Source: Bacteroidota bacterium
GTDB taxonomy: Bacteria > Bacteroidota > Ignavibacteria > UBA10030 > UBA8401
Length of the DNA: 7,287 nt
Reading direction: 5' to 3'
NCBI GenBank assembly: GCA_030824175.1
Contig: JAVBYH010000216.1
Span: 1-7,287 of the forward strand
Below are positions 1 through 6,406 of this stretch, in pieces. A program made the translations under genes and the position numbers. Each line of letters starts with the position of its first letter. The stretch's first letter is position 1. Under the pieces are notes generated by a model. The model saw only the letters and a list, made by a program, of their open reading frames with translations, searched no databases and was not told the DNA's origin.

Positions 1-1551
1 GGCGTCCTCGGCGGGAGAATCGGTGAGCACGCGCGTGAGCTTCAGTTTGTCGCCTGCGGTCTGCATCGCGAACCCGAACGAGACCTTCATCGGCACATCC
101 GACGGCTTCAATTCTATGCCGGCATAGAGCAACGACTGTTCCCAGGGATAGGGCGCCGTGCCGCGAATATAGAGCGAGAAAAATTCCTCGAGCCCCGAGC
201 CTGCGCATTCTTCCGCCGTCTGCTGGAAATCGGCGAGTGTGTAGCCGCCGGCGGAGAGGGGGAACCGTTTGAGCAAGAGACGCATCACATCGTCGAGAGA
301 CTGCGCATTTCTGGAGCGTTGGCGGATCTCGAGGTCGAGAAGGAAGCTTGCCATCGCACCCTTGTTGTAATAATCGGATTCGGCGTTATAGGCGTTTTCG
401 TTCGCGTGCCAGTATTTGATCCATGCATCGAAGCTCGCATCGCTGAGCGAGAGCACGGCATTGCCGGGGCGGTATCGCTCCTCGGCGGCGAAATAGGGGG
501 CGATATCCATGATCGACCGGGGCGGACGGAGTCCCGCCCGGACGAGCATATTCGGCCCGTAATAGCTAGTGGCGCCCTCGGCGATCCACAATTCGCGGGA
601 ATAATTCTCGCGCTGCAAATCATAGGGGTGGAGTCCGCGCGGCCGCAGCTGCTTCACGTTCCAGGTGTGGAAGTATTCGTGCGACACGAGTCCGAGGAAC
701 TGCTGATACGCGGTCTGATTCAGGAAGTTGTTGGTCCGGACGCCGATGATCGTTGAATTCGCATGTTCGACGCCTCCTCCGTTGGAGGGGAGGCTGTGGA
801 AGATGAATACGTACTTGTCGTACGGCAATCCGCCCCAGAATGTGTGGTTCGCTTCGACGATCTTCGAAAGGTCGCGCACGAGCGTGTCTGCGTTCCAATT
901 CCCGGTGCCGCTGAGGCAGAGAGTGTGGCGTATGCCGCGGACTGTGAAGTCGACGTCCTGTTGCGTGCCGATCTCGAGGGGGCAATCGATGAGGTGGTCG
1001 TAGGACGGTGCCGAAAATGCGTTCTGCGACCCGGGCACTGCATCCAGGCCCGTTGTGACATGCCACGGGCCGAAGGGGCGCACGTTCAGCCGCATGGGAT
1101 GGGGGCGGTGCGCGTCCGTGTACATGAAGACGGATTCGCCGCTCACGAAACCGTGATCGATGTCCAGGCCCCGGGTTTTCTTGTCGAAATCGTTGGCGAA
1201 GACCTTGTAGCGGATCGTGACGGTGCGTGCGCCCTTCGTCTCGATGCGCCAATCCGATTTGGAGACCTTGAACCAGCGGAGCGGTGCGCCGTCGGCGTCC
1301 GTGGCCGAAAAATTCTGCACGCCGTCCGCAAGGTCGAGGATGAGGTAGCGTCCCGGCCTCCAGACGGGCAGCAGCACGTCCAGCAGGTTCGTGCCGGCGT
1401 CGATGTTCTCGAATGCCGCTTCAACCTCGTAGAGGTGGTTTGCGGGCTTCGGCATGGACAGGGTATATGTCGTGTGCGGAACTGCTGCAGCAAAAGCGGA
1501 AGGCATCATGGTCATAGTCAGGAATAATGCAAGGATGCTTATAATTTTCAT
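1..1551 (-). CDS. M61-family metallopeptidase with PDZ domain, exported (3' end cut by window)
   Basis: Predicted secreted or periplasmic zinc aminopeptidase of the glycyl-aminopeptidase (M61) family. The reading frame stays open for 517 residues to the window edge. Residues 1-21 look like a signal peptide: Lys2, a hydrophobic core, then Ala-Phe-Ala before the likely cleavage site. The zinc motif HEYFHTWN is at residues 291-298 (His291, Glu292, His295), and WIAEG supplies the likely third ligand, Glu325. Further family motifs are GGGVEHANS around Glu262 and YYNKGA around Lys397. From about residue 478 a PDZ-like domain begins and is cut after SPAEDA; family members are usually about 580-620 residues. 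I chose the ATG at 1551 because it begins directly with the signal peptide. An in-frame ATG at 1593 would add 14 residues (MNNHRFFLAFSRVS); neither start has a clear Shine-Dalgarno sequence. It is divergent from the dehydrogenase operon, with no evident functional link. Family assignment is firm; the natural substrate is unknown. Confidence 0.93.
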   Translation of the reverse strand, partial: MKIISILALFLTMTMMPSAFAAAVPHTTYTLSMPKPANHLYEVEAAFENIDAGTNLLDVLLPVWRPGRYLILDLADGVQNFSATDADGAPLRWFKVSKSDWRIETKGARTVTIRYKVFANDFDKKTRGLDIDHGFVSGESVFMYTDAHRPHPMRLNVRPFGPWHVTTGLDAVPGSQNAFSAPSYDHLIDCPLEIGTQQDVDFTVRGIRHTLCLSGTGNWNADTLVRDLSKIVEANHTFWGGLPYDKYVFIFHSLPSNGGGVEHANSTIIGVRTNNFLNQTAYQQFLGLVSHEYFHTWNVKQLRPRGLHPYDLQRENYSRELWIAEGATSYYGPNMLVRAGLRPPRSIMDIAPYFAAEERYRPGNAVLSLSDASFDAWIKYWHANENAYNAESDYYNKGAMASFLLDLEIRQRSRNAQSLDDVMRLLLKRFPLSAGGYTLADFQQTAEECAGSGLEEFFSLYIRGTAPYPWEQSLLYAGIELKPSDVPMKVSFGFAMQTAGDKLKLTRVLTDSPAEDA

Positions 1552-1595
1552 AGATACGCGAGAAAAGGCGAGGAAAAAACGGTGATTGTTCATTG

Positions 1596-1624
1596 AATGT
1601 ACGTCATTCCATCACCCAAAGCAA
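1596..1624 (-). promoter_or_regulatory. Possible sigma-70-like promoter for the M61 peptidase gene
   Basis: Read on the minus strand, TTGCTT (1624-1619) is followed after 17 bases by TACATT (1601-1596). This is a fair match to -35 and -10 boxes at standard spacing. Transcription would start near 1589, which lies after the upstream ATG at 1593 and so favours the ATG at 1551 as the real start. The match is by eye only, and some FCB-group bacteria use a different promoter consensus. Confidence 0.3.
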
Positions 1625-1668
1625 TGCGGGATGGGCAAAAACACGGAACTTTTAGGGGATGAATGCCG

Positions 1669-1697
1669 TTGCATTATCTTTAGTCATTACCTATATT
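1669..1697 (+). promoter_or_regulatory. Possible sigma-70-like promoter for the lpdA-lipB-E1 operon
   Basis: TTGCAT (1669-1674) and TATATT (1692-1697) are separated by 17 bases, which is good -35/-10 geometry in a locally AT-richer stretch. Transcription would start near 1704 and give a leader of about 100 bases before lpdA. That leader would contain the hairpins at 1722-1747 and 1771-1798. This is inferred from sequence likeness alone. Confidence 0.4.
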
Positions 1698-1721
1698 CTT
1701 CTATGGGCAGACCTCTATAGC

Positions 1722-1747
1722 GGTGCCTGCGGCCGCAGGCCCACCAT
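1722..1747 (+). other. GC-rich hairpin in the lpdA leader, centred on a 14-base perfect palindrome
   Basis: CCTGCGGCCGCAGG at 1726-1739 is a perfect palindrome. The flanking GGTG (1722-1725) and CACC (1742-1745) can extend the stem, with two unpaired C bases on the right side. In RNA it would fold into a stable stem. It has no T-run and so is not itself a terminator. It could be a structural element of the leader or a binding site for a dimeric regulator; the sequence does not decide between these. Confidence 0.45.
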
Positions 1748-1770
1748 CGACTCATTCACTAACGATTATT

Positions 1771-1798
1771 AAAGAGGGGACGTTCCCTCTTTTTTTTT
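1771..1798 (+). terminator. Terminator-like hairpin with T-run directly upstream of the lpdA ribosome binding site
   Basis: AAAGAGGG (1771-1778) pairs over 8 bp with CCCTCTTT (1785-1792) around a six-base loop. The T-run continues to 1798. This is the form of a rho-independent terminator on the plus strand. No plus-strand gene is seen upstream in the window, and the peptidase gene points away, so it does not end a known gene. It sits inside the probable leader of lpdA, so it may be a transcription attenuator. It could instead end a short untranslated RNA. Confidence 0.6.
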
Positions 1799-1803
1799 AA
1801 GGA
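1799..1803 (+). promoter_or_regulatory. lpdA ribosome binding site
   Basis: AAGGA lies four bases before the ATG at 1808. It begins immediately after the T-run of the terminator-like hairpin, so only transcripts that pass the hairpin carry this site. The spacing to the start codon is slightly short. Confidence 0.55.
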
Positions 1804-1807
1804 ATCC

Positions 1808-3202
1808 ATGGCAGACAGACAGTATGATGTGCTCATCATCGGCGGAGGACCCGGCGGCTACGTCGCAGCGATCCGCGCCGCTCAGCTCGGCCTCTCGACG
1901 GCCGTCGTTGAAAAAGACAAACTCGGAGGCATCTGCCTCAACTGGGGCTGCATTCCGACGAAGGCGCTGCTGAAGAATGCCGACGTGTACAACCTCCTGA
2001 AGCACGCGGACCAGTACGGCTTCACGTTCGACAACCTGAAGGCGGATTTTTCGAAGGCCGTGAAGCGCAGCCGCGACACCTCATCGAGGCTGTCGAAGGG
2101 CATCGAGTTCCTCTTCAAGAAGAACAAGATCGATCTCATCACCGGCACGGCAACGCTTGCCGGAAAGGGCGTCGTTGACGTTGCGCTGCCGGGGAAGACG
2201 GACAGGATTTCGGCGAAGCACATCATCCTCGCCACGGGTGCGAGGGCCAAATCATTCCCGTCCATCCCCATCGACAGGAAGCGGATCATCACGAGCACCG
2301 AAGCGATGGTGCTCCCCGACGTACCCAAGCGCATGGTGATCATCGGCGCCGGCGCGATCGGCGTCGAGTTCGCGTATCTCTACAGCTCGTACGGCACGGA
2401 GGTCACGATCGTCGAGATGATGGACAGTCTGCTGCCCATCGAGGACCGCGAGGTGACAAAGGCCCTGCGACGCGTCTTCGAAAAGGCCGGCATCAAGGTG
2501 CTCACGGAAACAAAAGTTGAAAGCGCCGTCGCCTCGGACACGGAGGCGGTCGTGACCGTTTCGAACAAGGACGGAAAGAAGGAACTGAAGGCCGATGTCG
2601 CGCTTGTGGCCGTCGGCGTGCAGGGTAACATCGAGAACCTCGGACTCGAGGCGCTCGGCGTGAAGACGGACAGGTCGTTCATCGTTGTGGACGGACACTT
2701 CAAGACGTCGGTGGACGGCATTTACGCCATCGGCGATGTGAGCGGACCGCCGTGGCTCGCGCATGTCGCCTCCGCCGAAGGCATCCACTGCATCGAGGCC
2801 ATCGCCGGCAAGCAGCCGCATGCCGTCGATTATTCGAACGTGCCCGGATGCACGTACTGCCAGCCTCAGGTGGCCAGCGTCGGTCTCACGGAGGAGAAGG
2901 CCAGGGAGAAGGGATACGACTTGAAGATCGGCCGATATCCGTTCCGTTCGCACGGGAAGGCCATCGCGATCAACGAGACCGAGGGCTTCGTGAAACTGAT
3001 CTTCGACGCCAAATACGGCGAGCTCCTCGGCGCACATATCTTCGGTTCGGAGGCGACGGAAATGATCGCCGAACTCGTCACGGCGCGGACGCTCGAAACC
3101 ACAGCGGAGCAACTCATCGGCACAATGCACGCGCATCCGACGCTCACCGAGGGGATCGTAGAAGCCGCGCTCGACGCGTACGGCGAGGCGATACATATCT
3201 GA
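1808..3202 (+). CDS. lpdA: Dihydrolipoyl dehydrogenase (E3)
   Basis: Cytosolic FAD flavoprotein that reoxidises the dihydrolipoyl arm of E2 and reduces NAD+; it is the E3 of 2-oxoacid dehydrogenase complexes. It has 464 residues, normal for the family. An N-terminal FAD Rossmann motif GGGPGG is at residues 12-17. The redox-active disulfide is Cys43/Cys48 in GGICLNWGCIPTK. The NAD-binding motif GAGAIG is at 180-185, and YAIGDV (Asp310) contacts FAD. The C-terminal dimer-interface motif HAHPTLTE supplies the catalytic pair His443 and Glu448. All key residues are present. It is the first gene of the operon and ends two bases before lipB. Its leader holds a terminator-like hairpin. E3 may be shared by other complexes, including glycine cleavage, if no other copy exists in the genome. 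The assignment is very secure. Confidence 0.98.
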   Translation: MADRQYDVLIIGGGPGGYVAAIRAAQLGLSTAVVEKDKLGGICLNWGCIPTKALLKNADVYNLLKHADQYGFTFDNLKADFSKAVKRSRDTSSRLSKGIEFLFKKNKIDLITGTATLAGKGVVDVALPGKTDRISAKHIILATGARAKSFPSIPIDRKRIITSTEAMVLPDVPKRMVIIGAGAIGVEFAYLYSSYGTEVTIVEMMDSLLPIEDREVTKALRRVFEKAGIKVLTETKVESAVASDTEAVVTVSNKDGKKELKADVALVAVGVQGNIENLGLEALGVKTDRSFIVVDGHFKTSVDGIYAIGDVSGPPWLAHVASAEGIHCIEAIAGKQPHAVDYSNVPGCTYCQPQVASVGLTEEKAREKGYDLKIGRYPFRSHGKAIAINETEGFVKLIFDAKYGELLGAHIFGSEATEMIAELVTARTLETTAEQLIGTMHAHPTLTEGIVEAALDAYGEAIHI

Positions 3203-3204
3203 CG

Positions 3205-3924
3205 ATGTCTATGAACCCACTGCACACAATCGCGCTCGGCAGGACGAGATACGCCGACGCATGGGAAATACAGAAAAATCTATTCGCCGCCCGCGCCGAG
3301 GGCCGCATCGGAGACGTGCTCGTGATCACCGAGCATGATCCCGTCTACACGCTCGGCAAAGGCGCGAACGAGAATCATGTGCTTGCCGGAGCGGCCGAAC
3401 TTCAGTCACGGAACATCGACCTGCACCGCATCGACCGCGGCGGCGACGTGACCTTTCACGGCCCGGGCCAGCTTGTGGGCTATCCGATCCTGGACCTGAA
3501 CTGCCATTATCTCGACGTCCACCGCTATCTTCGCGATCTTGAAGAGGTGCTCATCCGAACGCTCGCCGGGTATCACATCGACGCCGGGCGCTCCGAGGGA
3601 TATACAGGCGTCTGGACGCGCGGCGAGAAGATCGCCGCCATCGGCGTGAAGATGCAACGATGGATCACGATGCACGGCTTCGCGCTCAATGTCTCGACCG
3701 ACCTCTCGTATTTCGACCGCATCATTCCGTGCGGGATCTTCCACAAGGGCGTCACATCCATGGAACTGGCGACGGGAGGGCCGATAAAGATGGAGGAGGT
3801 AGCGGGCGCCGTCATACGAAATTTTGAAGCTGTGTTCAACGTCGTCGCACGCGGCATGACGGTGGACGAGATGCTGTCGCTCACCGCAACCGGGACTCCG
3901 GTCCCCGAGGGAACGATCGAATGA
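3205..3924 (+). CDS. lipB: Octanoyl-[acyl-carrier-protein]:protein N-octanoyltransferase
   Basis: Transfers octanoate from acyl carrier protein to the acceptor lysine of lipoyl domains, the first step of endogenous lipoate assembly; LipA then inserts sulphur. The protein has 239 residues. The family signature RGGDVTFHGPGQ is at residues 78-89. The catalytic Lys142 lies in EKIAAIGVK and the catalytic Cys176 in IIPCGI; their 34-residue spacing equals the Lys135/Cys169 spacing of the E. coli enzyme as I recall it. MHGFALNV is also typical. The start at 3205 lies two bases after the lpdA stop; ATG at 3211 is an alternative that removes two residues. The stop overlaps the E1 start (ATGA), which suggests translational coupling. 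The neighbouring E2 lipoyl domain is a likely target. The C-terminal tail after about residue 215 is less conserved in character. Confidence 0.97.
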   Translation: MSMNPLHTIALGRTRYADAWEIQKNLFAARAEGRIGDVLVITEHDPVYTLGKGANENHVLAGAAELQSRNIDLHRIDRGGDVTFHGPGQLVGYPILDLNCHYLDVHRYLRDLEEVLIRTLAGYHIDAGRSEGYTGVWTRGEKIAAIGVKMQRWITMHGFALNVSTDLSYFDRIIPCGIFHKGVTSMELATGGPIKMEEVAGAVIRNFEAVFNVVARGMTVDEMLSLTATGTPVPEGTIE

Positions 3925-5987
3925 TGCAGGCACTCGAACCGATGACGGCACACCGCACGACCGATGGGAAGCATGATCCCGGTTCTGCGGCGACGGATGC
4001 GCAGCTGCTCGCCGCGTTCCGCACCATGCTGCTGGCCCGCACCGTCGACGAGAAAGAGATGACGATGCTGCGGCAGGGAAAGATCCTCTTCCACATCAGC
4101 GGCCCGGGGCATGAGGCGTGCCAGATCGCCTGTGCGATGGCGATGCGTCCGGGCGTCGACTGGGCCTATCCCTATTACAGGGACCTTGCATTCTCCCTTC
4201 AGTTCGGTTCCACCGTGCGCGACATGTTTCTCGAGAACATGCACCGATTGGAAGGTCCTGGATCGCACGGCCGGCAGATGCCGTCGCATTACGGGAACAA
4301 GGCGCTGCGCGTCGTGTCCCAGTCGAGCCCGACGGGAACGCAGTTTCTCCAGGCCGTGGGCACTGCACTCGGCGCCGTGAAGGACGGGGTCGATGAGGTC
4401 GTCTATGTCTCCTCGGGCGAGGGCACAACGAGCCAGGGTGAATTTTTCGAGGCGCTCAACTGGGCGTCGAGGGAAAAGCTGCCCGTCATCTTTTTGATAC
4501 AGAACAACCGTTACGCCATCTCCGTCCCTTCGCGCGACCAGATTGCCGGCGGTTCGATCGCCGAACTGACGAAAGGATATCCGAATCTCCAGCGGTTCCA
4601 TATCGACGGCACCGACTTTGCAGCATCGTACGAGGCTGCGCTCAGCGCCGTCGCTTTCGCGCGCGCCGGCCGCGGGCCGAGCCTCATCGAGGCCGACGTG
4701 GTTCGTCTCTTCCCGCATTCGTCTTCGGATGATCCGAAAAAATACAGGCCCATGGCCGAGATCGAGGCCGACCGGCTCCGCGATCCGCTGCCGAAGCTGC
4801 AGGAACTCCTCGTCTCGCGAAACATTCTTTCGCCGGATGCGCTTGCCGCGTTGCGGGCGGACATAAAAAAAGAGATCGACGAGGCTGTCGCGTACGCCGA
4901 ATCGGCGCCGAGTCCCGCCGCGGATACGGTGATGAGAAACGTTGCGGCACCTGTCGTCGTTACGTCCGAGAATGTTCCACCGCAGCCCGTGCGGACCGGT
5001 GCGCAGTGCATGATGGTCGATGCGGTGAACCATGCGCTGCATGAAGAGATGGCGCGCAATCCCCGGATGCTCGTCTACGGCGAGGATATCGCCGGCGGCA
5101 AGGGCGGCGTGTTCTCCGCGACGAAGGGGCTGACGGACGCGTTCGGCCGCGCACGCGCATTCAATTCGCCCCTTGCCGAAGCAAGCATCGTCGGTACAGC
5201 GATCGGCCTTGCCGTGAGAGGGTATAAACCGGTTGTTGAAATTCAATTCGGCGATTATATCTGGCCCGCGTTCATGCAGTTCCGCGACGAGCTCGTGCAG
5301 ATGCGCTACAGATCGGACGGCGACTTTTCCTGTCCCGTTGTCGTGCGCGTCGCCGTCGGCGGCTACATCCGCGGAGGCCTCTATCACAGCCAGTCGATCG
5401 AGGCGTTCTTCGCGCACATGCCGGGACTGTTCATCGCTTTCCCGTCGAACGCCGCCGATGCGAAGGGGCTGCTCAAGACGGCGTGCCGCGAGAACAATCC
5501 GGTGCTCTTCTGCGAACACAAGGGACTCTACCGGCAGCAGTTCGCCGCATCGCCCGAGCCGGACGATACGCACCTCGTGCCGTTCGGCGTCGCGTCGGTG
5601 AAACGCGAAGGCACGGACATCACCGTGGTGACATGGGGATTTCTCGTGCAGCGCTCGCTCGACGTCGCGAAAAAAATGGAAGCCCGAGGCGTGAGTGTGG
5701 AAGTGATCGATCTGCGGACGATCGCGCCGTGGGACCGCGAGACTGTGCTGCGTTCGGTGCGCAAGACGGGGAAAGTGCTCGTCGCGCACGAGGACACGCG
5801 CACCGGAGGATTCGGCGGAGAGATCGCCAGCACGATCGGCGAGGAATGCTTCCAGCATCTCGACGCGCCCGTGATGCGCCTCGGTGCGCTCGACGCGCCG
5901 GTGCCGTTCGCTCCCGTGCTCGAGAACGCCATGCTGCCGCAGGAGTACCATCTGCTTGCGGCGCTCGAGAAGCTGGCCGCCTATTGA
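3921..5987 (+). CDS. 2-oxoacid dehydrogenase E1, fused alpha and beta subunits
   Basis: Thiamine-diphosphate-dependent E1 that decarboxylates a 2-oxoacid and reductively acylates the E2 lipoyl group. Of 688 residues, about 28-330 form the alpha (E1_dh) part, 331-360 a linker, and 362-688 the beta part (transketolase pyrimidine domain, then transketolase C-terminal domain). The cofactor motif is G166-E167-G168, then 26 residues, then N195-N196; Glu stands where the classic motif has Asp. The alpha part also has SGPGHEA and HSSSDD. The beta part has SPLAEASIVGTAIGLA, with the conserved Glu420, and LYHSQSIEAFF. The start ATG overlaps the lipB stop by four bases; a second in-frame ATG at 3924 is possible. 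Fused E1 proteins of this kind are often annotated as 2-oxoisovalerate (branched-chain) dehydrogenase in FCB bacteria, but pyruvate or another 2-oxoacid cannot be excluded. Confidence 0.94.
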   Translation: MMQALEPMTAHRTTDGKHDPGSAATDAQLLAAFRTMLLARTVDEKEMTMLRQGKILFHISGPGHEACQIACAMAMRPGVDWAYPYYRDLAFSLQFGSTVRDMFLENMHRLEGPGSHGRQMPSHYGNKALRVVSQSSPTGTQFLQAVGTALGAVKDGVDEVVYVSSGEGTTSQGEFFEALNWASREKLPVIFLIQNNRYAISVPSRDQIAGGSIAELTKGYPNLQRFHIDGTDFAASYEAALSAVAFARAGRGPSLIEADVVRLFPHSSSDDPKKYRPMAEIEADRLRDPLPKLQELLVSRNILSPDALAALRADIKKEIDEAVAYAESAPSPAADTVMRNVAAPVVVTSENVPPQPVRTGAQCMMVDAVNHALHEEMARNPRMLVYGEDIAGGKGGVFSATKGLTDAFGRARAFNSPLAEASIVGTAIGLAVRGYKPVVEIQFGDYIWPAFMQFRDELVQMRYRSDGDFSCPVVVRVAVGGYIRGGLYHSQSIEAFFAHMPGLFIAFPSNAADAKGLLKTACRENNPVLFCEHKGLYRQQFAASPEPDDTHLVPFGVASVKREGTDITVVTWGFLVQRSLDVAKKMEARGVSVEVIDLRTIAPWDRETVLRSVRKTGKVLVAHEDTRTGGFGGEIASTIGEECFQHLDAPVMRLGALDAPVPFAPVLENAMLPQEYHLLAALEKLAAY

Positions 5988-6006
5988 TTCGTGTAGCTTT
6001 CATGGT

Positions 6007-6084
6007 TGTAGGGCGAAATGATATTTCGCCCTGCAAAATGATCGTGCGATCGTTGACCGGGGCGAAACGCCGTTTCGCCCTACA
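6007..6084. repeat. REPIN-like nested palindrome (two inverted REP-type hairpins)
   Basis: The 78-bp element has perfect 12-bp terminal inverted repeats, TGTAGGGCGAAA (6007-6018) and TTTCGCCCTACA (6073-6084). Each half is itself a hairpin: GGGCGAAAT/ATTTCGCCC at 6011-6031 (extendable to 13 bp, 6007-6035, with one G-T pair) and GGGCGAAAC/GTTTCGCCC at 6060-6080. A third, imperfect palindrome (6037-6054, core GATCG-TG-CGATC) sits exactly at the centre of symmetry. Two REP hairpins in opposite orientation are the definition of a REPIN, a short non-autonomous element moved by RAYT transposases. No transposase is in the window, and copy number elsewhere cannot be seen. It lies in the E1-to-YecH gap and would form strong mRNA structure. 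Confidence 0.7.
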
Positions 6085-6117
6085 CGTACGAAGTATTTAT
6101 CGATATGAGGAGAATGA

Positions 6118-6360
6118 ATGGAACACGTTATACATGCCCACGATGTGCTGCACATGGTCGCCGAATCGAACGACGGCATCCTGCTCGAAGAACTCCGGGC
6201 AACGCTGAACATGCGGTTCGGTCCCGATGTCCGCTTCACGAATTGTGCCGACGCGCGGTTCACGGTGGACGAGCTCCTGCAGTTCCTTGTGGCGCGTAGT
6301 AAAATTTCGGTGCGCAACGGTGTCGCGCGCGTGAATTCGCAGAACGTCTGCAGTCATTGA
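6118..6360 (+). CDS. YecH-family (DUF2492) small putative metal-binding protein
   Basis: An 80-residue cytosolic protein matching the YecH/DUF2492 pattern as I know it. The N-terminus MEHVIHAHDVLHMV resembles the family's IHGHEVLNMM. RFG (33-35) and RFTNCADARFT (39-49) match its RFG...RFHTCSAEGMT block, and the chain ends in VCSH like its terminal Cys-x-His. Candidate metal ligands are His6, His8, Cys43, Cys78 and His80. The family's biochemical role is not established; metal binding is a prediction. AGGAG at 6108-6112, five bases before the ATG, fixes the start. It follows the REPIN-like element after 33 bases and precedes E2 by 46, so it is probably part of the operon. Its position between E1 and E2 is unexpected. 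No signal peptide or membrane segment is seen. Confidence 0.85.
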   Translation: MEHVIHAHDVLHMVAESNDGILLEELRATLNMRFGPDVRFTNCADARFTVDELLQFLVARSKISVRNGVARVNSQNVCSH

Positions 6361-6374
6361 CGACGTGTGTCGTC
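6359..6374 (+). other. Small hairpin overlapping the stop codon of the YecH-like gene
   Basis: GACGAC (6359-6364) pairs with GTCGTC (6369-6374) around the loop GTGT. There is no T-run, so it is not an intrinsic terminator. It could mark an mRNA processing or stability point between the YecH-like gene and E2, but a six-base stem can arise by chance. Confidence 0.25.
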
Positions 6375-6406
6375 CAAGCGTCTAACCAGGAGAGAATCCA
6401 CAGAGC

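Noticed and set aside
620..1252. Shorter minus-strand frames overlapping the peptidase gene in other frames
   Set aside because: They are out of frame with the M61 reading frame that carries the signal peptide and zinc motif.
763..1527. A 254-codon plus-strand open frame opposite the M61 peptidase
   Set aside because: The minus strand reads continuously through HEYFHTWN, WIAEG and YYNKGA, so this frame is a shadow.
1552..1807. A small RNA or known riboswitch in the divergent intergenic region
   Set aside because: Hairpins and a terminator-like stem are present, but I could not match a known class by eye. I kept it as a possible attenuator rather than naming an RNA gene.
2252..3196. A 314-codon open frame on the minus strand antisense to lpdA
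   Set aside because: The sense strand encodes a complete Lpd with all active-site motifs; the antisense product is composition-biased and shows no motif.
3573..5951. A 792-codon open frame on the minus strand antisense to lipB and E1
   Set aside because: It runs antisense to two genes with complete family motifs and catalytic residues. Its translation is rich in Arg, His and Asp with no recognisable domain, as expected for a shadow frame in GC-rich DNA.
6007..6035. The first REP-like hairpin as a rho-independent terminator after E1
   Set aside because: The stem is strong, but it is followed by GCAAAATG and has no T-run; the paired inverted copy explains it better as a REPIN-like repeat.
6007..6084. 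CRISPR-like repeat pair
   Set aside because: There are only two copies, in inverted orientation, with a palindromic spacer and no further units or cas genes.
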